A stretch of 64,000 bases of DNA from Synechococcus sp. PCC 7336 (GTDB lineage: Bacteria; Cyanobacteriota; Cyanobacteriia; Thermostichales; PCC-7336). The notes under the pieces are model-generated. The model ran no database searches. It was given only the letters and a program-made list of their open reading frames with translations, and was not told where the DNA came from. Positions within the stretch are counted from its first letter, which is position 1. Each line of letters starts with the position of its first letter. The stretch spans positions 2,979,737-3,043,736 of the forward strand of contig NZ_CM001776.1 in assembly GCF_000332275.1 (NCBI RefSeq). The letters are read 5' to 3'. The translations under genes and the position numbers were made by a program. Shown piece after piece: positions 58,809-64,000 of this stretch.

Positions 58809-59145
58809 ACTCTCAAATCTGAATTCTGCTAGCGATGGTGATTGCCAGCAATTGGGGGACGTAAATACAAGTCACTGAGCCTTTGACCAGCTGGCAGTTT
58901 GGCCGGTTCGCCGGGACGAGTGGGATAGGAGTGAGTGGGGAATACAGTATGCGGCAGCAGTTGCTTGCTGACATTGTACTGCAGTGAGTTGGGCACTGCA
59001 GTGAGTTGGTACTGCAGTGAGTTGGGCACTGCAGTGGGTTAGTTTTGCGAGATGCGGCGATCGCCTCAACTGCTCAAACAAAGTACCTCCTCAATTGAGG
59101 AGGTACTGTAATTGGGGAATAGAGCTCCGCTAGCAGGCTTTGCCC
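58809..59145. other. intergenic region with a tandem repeat
   Basis: No gene is supported. The minus-strand frames here are just translations of the repeat. It includes the tandem repeat at 58978-59043. Confidence 0.6.
58978..59043. repeat. four tandem copies of a 16/17-base unit
   Basis: The unit ACTGCAGTGAGTTGG recurs four times, followed by GC, T and GC in alternation, which gives a 33-base super-period. The last copy is altered (ACTGCAGTGGGTTAG). Each copy begins with the palindrome ACTGCAGT. It lies upstream of the CDF gene start. Confidence 0.85.
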
Positions 59146-59316
59146 CTAGTGACCTCGATATTTCATGGTGTATTTGGCAGCCTGAAGGGGATTCCGTTTC
59201 ACTTGTTTGCGAATAGCAAACTCGCGGCCGTGGAATTGACCGTTCAAGACTTCGTTAGTCGATTCAGCGGTAGGGGGGGCGTAGTCGAACCGACTGCCAA
59301 GAAATTGCAGATTCAT
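59146..59316 (-). CDS. DUF4278-like small protein A
   Basis: A 56-residue protein: MNLQFLGSRFDYAPPTAEST, then NEVLNGQFHGREFAIRKQVK and a tail RNPLQAAKYTMKYRGH. It ends with the same RGH as its paralogue 200 bases upstream and shares the FHGRExxIRKQVKRN core. The pattern (YRG-like start, double proline, GxFxGxxxxIRK, final YRG) is that of the DUF4278 family of small cyanobacterial proteins. The function is unknown. It is basic (many Arg/Lys), so nucleic-acid or membrane binding is possible. No strong ribosome binding site precedes the ATG. Confidence 0.7.
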   Translation of the reverse strand: MNLQFLGSRFDYAPPTAESTNEVLNGQFHGREFAIRKQVKRNPLQAAKYTMKYRGH

Positions 59317-59409
59317 GACGATTGAAAACCTCTAATTAAGTAGCATCGAACAAACATCGAGCGAGTGGGAGTTGGCTTCACTAACCTGAAGAAAGTAGCT
59401 CGGGAAGAC

Positions 59410-59440
59410 AACCTAGCTTTCGACTTTCAAAAGCTAGGTT
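59410..59440. terminator. perfect hairpin between the DUF4278-like genes
   Basis: AACCTAGCTTT and AAAGCTAGGTT form a perfect 11-base stem with a 9-base loop. There is no T-run on the minus strand side. It may terminate or process the transcript between the two small genes. Confidence 0.6.
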
Positions 59441-59516
59441 GATGGTTTTAGCGCCGCAGGCAAGCCGCAGTACAACCCCTCCCAAACTTCAAAGCTACGT
59501 TCTTAAAAGCTCAGGT

Positions 59517-59684
59517 TTAGTGGCCCCGAAACCGCATTTTGAAAGGGCTGCGAAGGACATTGCGCTTGACTTGCTTGCGAATGCGAAAGTCGTGGCCGCG
59601 AAACTTACCGGCTAAGACTTCATCTGTTGTAGGGGCCTGCGGGGGAACGTAATCCGCATGATGGCCGCGATATAAAATATCCAT
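59517..59684 (-). CDS. DUF4278-like small protein B
   Basis: A 55-residue paralogue of protein A: MDILYRGHHADYVPPQAPTT, then DEVLAGKFRGHDFRIRKQVK and a tail RNVLRSPFKMRFRGH. GGAGGCG 8 bases before the ATG is a strong ribosome binding site, so this gene is real despite its size. It shares the GKFRGxxFxIRKQVKRN core and the final FRGH. DUF4278-type proteins are short, basic and widespread in cyanobacteria, without known function. A and B form a tandem pair, probably a duplication. Confidence 0.75.
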   Translation of the reverse strand: MDILYRGHHADYVPPQAPTTDEVLAGKFRGHDFRIRKQVKRNVLRSPFKMRFRGH

Positions 59685-59870
59685 GTTCAATTCGCCTCCA
59701 GTAATCCGAACGTGTGGATGTTGTGTGTGACATGTGTAAGAACGTCACAAGAGGCGCGTTCCTTCGGGGGTGTCAATCCCTACTTCCGTCTTTTCTCACC
59801 GCTTGATTGGGGCTAGGAAAAGATGAACGATTTATTTCTGTATTCATTGTTACCGTTTTTTGGCTTGTTG

Positions 59871-60197
59871 TCAAGTGGATTCGTTGGCCGCTTGTTCTCG
59901 GGATGTGGAGGAGCGCTGCCAATCGGAACAGAGGCGATCGCCCGGACCACTGGGGTGGAGGGCACAGACCAATTGCGGTTTGTTGGCGTAGTAGCGACAA
60001 GATCGACAGATTGGTTGGGTTCCGAGAGCTAATTGAGGGCCAAAGGCGATCGCCGCTGGAGGGCCTTTAATATGAGTGCGCAGGCGAGCATAGCGAGCAA
60101 TGCAGTGGCGGCGGTAGATGGCTTGTCTGCGCAGGCGACTGGTGGCGCTGCGGACATAGGATTGGGCAGGTGCTTGAAGGTCTGGTGCAGGGGGCAT
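59871..60197 (-). CDS. small protein with a C-terminal CxxC module
   Basis: A 108-residue protein with basic N-terminal residues (APAQSYVRSATSRLRRQA). A C-terminal module reads PICRSCRYYANKPQLVCALH then PSGPGDRLCSDWQ. The four cysteines (CxxC, then VCALHP, then LCSDW) resemble a small zinc-binding module common in cyanobacterial hypothetical proteins. The start ATG 60197 has GGAGG seven bases upstream, which supports it. The function is unknown. It could be a rubredoxin-like or zinc-ribbon protein. Confidence 0.55.
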   Translation of the reverse strand: MPPAPDLQAPAQSYVRSATSRLRRQAIYRRHCIARYARLRTHIKGPPAAIAFGPQLALGTQPICRSCRYYANKPQLVCALHPSGPGDRLCSDWQRSSTSREQAANEST

Positions 60198-60886
60198 GGA
60201 GAATCCTCCCATACAGTTTTTAGATTGCATCGCGCGATCTCAAATCTCGGTTGGGGTGCCCGCAATCACGGTGACGCAGTGACGCATTTATATCGTCGTT
60301 AGAAGATATTGTCGCTAGAAGCTTAGCGATCGCTACAGCTAATCTGAAGAGTGAGGCATCCTTTGGAATTGACTGCATGGCTATCTTTAGCGTATCTCCA
60401 AACTACCGTCCGATACGATAGCCTGCTGACATGAAAATCTGAGGGTGTTTACTGATTTTAGATTGCCAAAATGCTCGATTTGTGTATTCAAACCCTGCGT
60501 ATCTCCTTGTGTTTGTGTCAGATCCCGGAGTTGCTTCCATCAGCGCCTAAAGGCTGAAACCCTTATAGGGGAAAGTATTGTAGGGATGTTTATCTAGATC
60601 GCGACCTAGATTTCAAGTCGAGTCGAATTTTCCCAGGAACTAAAATCCGGCCTGGAATGTCTATTGTTAGGAACGAGGTCGTGGGGATCGGAGATTCTAC
60701 ACGCATTAGTGTCCTTGCAAGTTGCCGGGTTTGATTGACTGCCGGACTGAGAGAACTGGGAAGTATCCCTGGGAAATTTTTCAGATGAACTTCAGGGCAC
60801 CTTGAGTTGTATTCTCCATCCTTGATATCGGGGCAATCGCGCCTTTACGACTAGCCACTTGTAACTATTCTTCTGGAGACTCAACT
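60198..60886. other. long intergenic region upstream of the PCAS gene
   Basis: Nearly 690 bases with no supported coding region. The right part (about 60550-60880) must hold the PCAS gene promoter and a long leader. I see small inverted repeats (for example TCTAGATC / GACCTAGA around 60593) but no clear known riboswitch. An unannotated small RNA is possible. Confidence 0.5.
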
Positions 60887-61312
60887 GTGAAAGTCCAACA
60901 TTTTGCTCTCATTGCTGTTGCTGCTGTTCTGAGTGTCGGTGCTCCCGTTCCTCAAGGCTTTAACTTGGCCTCCAACTCCGGCACCGCGATCGCCGGTCCA
61001 TGCGCCAGTCCCTGTGCCAGTCCCTGTGCCAGCCCCTGCGCCAGCCCCTGTGCGAGCCCCTGCGCCAGCCCTTGTGCGAGCCCCTGCGCCAGCCCCTGTG
61101 CGAGCCCCTGCGCCAGCCCTTGTGCGAGTCCCTGTGCGAGTCCCTGCGCTAGTCCTTGTGCGAGCCCCTGCGCCAGCCCTTGTGCGAGTCCCTGCGCTAG
61201 TCCTTGTGCGAGCCCCTGCGCCAGCCCTTGTGCGAGTCCCTGCGCTAGTCCTTGTGCGAGTCCCTGCGCTAGTCCTTGTGCCAGCCCCTGCGCAAATCCC
61301 TGTGCTAGCTAG
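60887..61312 (+). CDS. secreted Cys-rich PCAS-repeat protein
   Basis: A 141-residue protein: GTG start, signal-peptide-like start MKVQHFALIAVAAVLSVGAP, then, from residue 38, 26 tetrapeptides of the form Pro-Cys-Ala-Ser, the penultimate being PCAN. That gives 26 cysteines spaced by four. The DNA repeat is 12 bases with 48-base higher-order copies. It is exported or periplasmic by prediction. Such a regular Cys array suggests metal binding (copper or similar thiophilic metal) or disulfide cross-linked surface material. The next gene shares the same N-terminus and the motif. No named family is recognised. Confidence 0.75.
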   Translation: MKVQHFALIAVAAVLSVGAPVPQGFNLASNSGTAIAGPCASPCASPCASPCASPCASPCASPCASPCASPCASPCASPCASPCASPCASPCASPCASPCASPCASPCASPCASPCASPCASPCASPCASPCASPCANPCAS

Positions 61313-61326
61313 CAATGACTGACCTT

Positions 61327-61360
61327 GGAGCGCGCTCCTAGTAGTGTTCGCGCTCCATTT
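61327..61360 (+). terminator. terminator-like hairpin after the PCAS gene
   Basis: GGAGCGCG (61327) pairs with CGCGCTCC (61349-61356), followed by ATTT. It starts 14 bases after the stop codon. It may partly separate the two repeat genes. Confidence 0.65.
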
Positions 61361-61432
61361 CCTATGGCAGGCTGCGCCAGCTAACCTGCTGTAGCTGGCA
61401 AATCATCACTCTTTATTCTGGAGACTCAACTC

Positions 61433-62068
61433 GTGAAAGTTCAACATTTTGCTCTCATTGGCATTGCCGCTGCCCTGACTGTTGGTGTCGGTGTTACGGC
61501 TCCTCGGGTGGGCAATTTTTTTGCCTCCAATACGGCTAATTCTGGAGCGGCGATCGCTGCTCCCTGCGCCAGTCCTTGTGCGAGTCCTTGCGCAAACCCC
61601 TGTGCAAATCCCTGTGCAAATCCCTGCGCTAGCAGCTCGGCAGCAGCGACGGACAGTACTGACTACAACTTGGCAGTTCAGGAAATCGATGGCCAGAACG
61701 TGATCGAACTGACTCAAGTGTCCTGTCAGTTCTTGGAAAGTGAAGGGGTGAACTTGGGTTTTGAATCTCAGTCTGCCGATGACTGTAAAGAAATTAATGC
61801 TTCCACAAAGGACGATCGCACTCTGCAGGCGCTGACGTTACCTGCAGGTGAATATACCTTCCGAGTCACCAACAAAGGTGTGCCCTACCAGCTAGGCTTT
61901 TGGCTGCGCGGGGCGGGGCTCAGCAGAGCCGTCCTACCCAGTGTGTCTGGCGGCGGCCTATTTGACGGTCAAACAAAAGATTACACTGTCGAGCTGCGAC
62001 CGGGTCGATATGTCTATAGCTGCCCCCTCAATCCGACTTTGGACTATGAATTGGTAGTGGAAGGCTAG
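61433..62068 (+). CDS. secreted PCAS-repeat protein with cupredoxin-like domain
   Basis: A 211-residue protein with a GTG start. The signal-like N-terminus (MKVQHFALIGIAAALTVGVG) is nearly the same as in the upstream gene. Six PCAS/PCAN units follow (about residues 44-67), then a domain of about 140 residues: LPAGEYTFRVTNKGVPYQLG and LRPGRYVYSCPLNPTLDYEL. This looks like a cupredoxin fold, with the C-terminal Cys ligand in YSCPLNP but the usual His replaced by Asn, so it may not bind copper like plastocyanin. It ends in ELVVEG. The two genes share upstream sequence, so they look like a duplication with divergence. Confidence 0.75.
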   Translation: MKVQHFALIGIAAALTVGVGVTAPRVGNFFASNTANSGAAIAAPCASPCASPCANPCANPCANPCASSSAAATDSTDYNLAVQEIDGQNVIELTQVSCQFLESEGVNLGFESQSADDCKEINASTKDDRTLQALTLPAGEYTFRVTNKGVPYQLGFWLRGAGLSRAVLPSVSGGGLFDGQTKDYTVELRPGRYVYSCPLNPTLDYELVVEG

Positions 62069-62107
62069 ACATTCACTCAGCCAAAATAACCAGTTGCATT
62101 GCGAACG

Positions 62108-62140
62108 AGGGTCTCTTGCGTACATTGCGAGAGACCCTTT
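62108..62140 (+). terminator. rho-independent-like terminator after the PCAS pair
   Basis: AGGGTCTCT and AGAGACCCT are a perfect 9-base stem, followed by TT. It lies 40 bases after the stop codon. Confidence 0.75.
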
Positions 62141-62229
62141 AGGATCGACAGAATCCTACCAGCTAAGTGTCCACAAACGGTTGCGCTGTCTTTGAATATT
62201 GTCTACATATTGTCTACCGACCTCTCCCC

Positions 62230-64000
62230 ATGCAACCGATCGCCTCAGATGGCCAAACCAGTCCCTTAGGAGCAAGCGTTTATCCCAATGGAGTCAACTT
62301 CTGCATTTTTTCTCAACATGCCGAAGCTATAGAATTACTCCTCTTCGATCGCCCCGACGATCCTCACCCCAGCCAAACCATACGGCTCGATCCGAAAGCC
62401 AACAATACCTATCATTACTGGCATATCTTCGTTCCCGGCATCGCCGCCGGACAGGTCTATGCTTACCGAGCCTACGGTCCTTTTGAACCCGAGCTCGGCC
62501 ATCGGTTTGACAGTCAAAAAGTCTTGCTCGATCCCTATGCCAAAGCCATTGTGGGGCTCGATCGCTACAGCCGCGCCGCCGCCAGCCAGCCTGGAGATAA
62601 TTGCCCCCAATCGCTACGAGGCGCGGTCGTCAACCCTAAAGACTACGACTGGGAAGGCGATCGCCATCCCCGCACCCCCTACTCCACCACAATCGTCTAT
62701 GAAATGCACGTCGGGGGCTTTACCCGCACCCCCAACTCCGGGCTCCCCCCCGAACTGCGGGGGACCTTTGCCGGCCTCAAAGAGAAAATTCCCTATCTCA
62801 AAAATCTGGGCATCACCGCTGTAGAACTCTTGCCCATCCATGCCTTCGACCCCGCCGATGCCCGACCGGGATTGGCGAACTACTGGGGCTACAGCACGAT
62901 TGGTTTCTTTGCTCCTCAACCCCATTACAGCAGCGATCGCGATCCCCTCGGCCCCGTCAACGAATTTCGCGATCTGGTCAAGGCCCTTCACCGCGCTGGC
63001 ATTGAAGTGATTTTGGATGTGGTCTTCAACCACACCAGCGAAGGCGACAGTCGCGGCCCCACCCTTTCCTTTCGAGGGTTAGACAACCAGGTTTATTACA
63101 TTTTGGATCGAGATAATCCAGCCCACTACTGCGACTTTAGCGGCTGCGGTAACACCCTCAAGGGCAACCATCCGATTGTTATCAGGATGATTCTCGATTG
63201 CTTGCGTTACTGGGTGTTGGAAATGCATGTGGATGGATTTCGCTTCGATTTGGCCTCTGCTTTAGCCCGCGATATTTACGGTCACCCCATCGGTGCGAGG
63301 AGGGGGACATCGAGTCTGTTATGGGCGATCGAATCCGACCCGGTGTTGGCAGGGACCAAACTGATTGCCGAGGCTTGGGATGCGGCAGGGCTGTATAGCG
63401 TCGGTCAGTTTGTGGAATTGGCCGATTGGTTTGCGGAATGGAACGGTCCGTTTCGGGATGACGTGCGCCGGTTTGTCAAAGGGGATGCGGGCATGGTGCC
63501 GAGATTGGCCGATCGCATTCTGGGCAGCCCGGATATCTATGCCCGCGAGGATACCGATATCAACCGCAGTGTCAACTTCATCACCTGTCACGATGGCTTT
63601 ACCCTGCACGACTTGGTGGCTTACAACATCAAACACAACTCAGCCAACGGCGAAGACAACCGAGATGGGGCCAACGACAACTACAGTTGGAATTGCGGTG
63701 TAGAGGGGGAGACTGAAGACCCCCAGGTGAAAGCCTTACGGCTGCAGCAAATCAAAAATCTCCTCACGATTCTGTTTATGTCGCAGGGCACCCCGATGCT
63801 GTGGATGGGAGATGAGGTGAGTCGCACGCAGTGGGGGAATAACAATGCCTATTGCCAAGACAACGCGCTGAGTTGGTTTGATTGGGATGCGATCGAGCGC
63901 GAGTTCGATTTGTGGTGTTTTGTGCGGCGGCTGATTGACTTTACCCAAAGGCTGTCACTATTTTCCCAAGAAACCCGGTTGGAAGTGGCTTACGTGAGTC
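62230..64000 (+). CDS. glgX: glycogen debranching enzyme GlgX (partial)
   Basis: GlgX is an isoamylase-type GH13 enzyme that removes branches from phosphorylase-limited glycogen. The frame is open from ATG 62230 to the window end (590 codons). It has the CBM48/isoamylase N-domain (LGASVYPNGVNFCIFSQHAE), the GH13 nucleophile in DGFRFDLAS, the acid in LIAEAWDAA and the third acid in FITCHDGFTLHD. Its block NPKDYDWEGDRHPRTP is typical of GlgX. The C-terminus lies beyond the window. No frameshift was seen in the translated region. Confidence 0.95.
   Translation, partial: MQPIASDGQTSPLGASVYPNGVNFCIFSQHAEAIELLLFDRPDDPHPSQTIRLDPKANNTYHYWHIFVPGIAAGQVYAYRAYGPFEPELGHRFDSQKVLLDPYAKAIVGLDRYSRAAASQPGDNCPQSLRGAVVNPKDYDWEGDRHPRTPYSTTIVYEMHVGGFTRTPNSGLPPELRGTFAGLKEKIPYLKNLGITAVELLPIHAFDPADARPGLANYWGYSTIGFFAPQPHYSSDRDPLGPVNEFRDLVKALHRAGIEVILDVVFNHTSEGDSRGPTLSFRGLDNQVYYILDRDNPAHYCDFSGCGNTLKGNHPIVIRMILDCLRYWVLEMHVDGFRFDLASALARDIYGHPIGARRGTSSLLWAIESDPVLAGTKLIAEAWDAAGLYSVGQFVELADWFAEWNGPFRDDVRRFVKGDAGMVPRLADRILGSPDIYAREDTDINRSVNFITCHDGFTLHDLVAYNIKHNSANGEDNRDGANDNYSWNCGVEGETEDPQVKALRLQQIKNLLTILFMSQGTPMLWMGDEVSRTQWGNNNAYCQDNALSWFDWDAIEREFDLWCFVRRLIDFTQRLSLFSQETRLEVAYVS

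Noticed and set aside
58829-59081. Two overlapping small minus-strand frames with repeated LTAVP/LTHCSAQ
   Set aside because: They are the tandem DNA repeat read in two frames and have no ribosome binding site or family.
59823-60032. 69-residue plus-strand frame
   Set aside because: It is antisense to the CxxC protein gene, which has a strong ribosome binding site.
60990-61312. CRISPR-like array
   Set aside because: The repeats are contiguous 12-base coding units with no spacers of unique sequence.
60881-61322. Long open frames antisense and +2 to the PCAS gene
   Set aside because: They are translations of the same 12-base repeat in other frames. Only the frame with a signal peptide, and with a paralogue next door, is credible.

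Overview
The window comes from a cyanobacterial chromosome. The evidence is the very frequent octamer GCGATCGC (the HIP1 repeat), a PII/ammonium-transporter pair behind a perfect NtcA site, a cyAbrB regulator, a high-light-inducible protein next to a Psb34-type photosystem II small protein behind a tandem RpaB-type (HLR1) element, a CbiG-CobJ fusion, and cyanobacterial-type PEP carboxylase and ribosomal protein S1. The species cannot be named from sequence alone.

Layout. 1-0.6 kb: end of a DUF4160/DUF2442 pair. 0.7-9.9 kb: core metabolism and nitrogen control (acnB, glnB, amt, tRNA-Asp, nadK, cyAbrB, purB). 9.9-15.3 kb: a minus-strand run (thiO, DJ-1-like, a broken acetyltransferase, fmt, zinc peptidase, rsmB). 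15.4-17 kb: an ISL3-family insertion sequence. 17.2-25.4 kb: ahcY, a 2-Cys peroxiredoxin, a methyltransferase, cbiG-cobJ, and a PlsY-PPDK-like fusion. 25.5-28 kb: a light-stress and tetrapyrrole-related cluster (Psb34-like, HLIP, ferrochelatase-like protein with a His tail). 28.4-33 kb: TerB-like, response regulator, GNAT, CofE-like, cysQ. 33-43.3 kb: an accessory zone with decayed genes, two Uma2 proteins, higBA and an AT-rich XhoI-like restriction-modification pair, interrupted by sufS and mutS. 43.3-58.8 kb: a GAF histidine kinase, a helicase relic, ppc, obg, dapF, a broken brnT with an intact brnA, a PRC-barrel protein, an MshEN-like protein, mgtE, rps1, an SNase-like protein, tRNA-Glu and a CDF transporter. 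58.9-62.1 kb: small cyanobacterial genes, including two tandem DUF4278-like mini-genes and two secreted cysteine-repeat proteins. 62.2 kb to the end: glgX, running off the window.

Functional themes. Nitrogen and carbon balance is covered by PII, Amt, PEP carboxylase and aconitase. One-carbon, SAM and cobalamin chemistry is covered by AhcY and CbiG-CobJ. Photoprotection and tetrapyrrole chemistry is covered by Psb34-like, HLIP, the ferrochelatase-like protein and the peroxiredoxin. The most unusual material is the paired PCAS-repeat secreted proteins (60.9-62.1 kb), the triple HLR1 element, the PlsY-PPDK fusion, a free-standing double MshEN-like protein, and several gene relics: a GNAT gene split by G-rich repeats, a helicase fragment abutting ppc, brnT with an amber codon, and a frameshifted gene at 33 kb.
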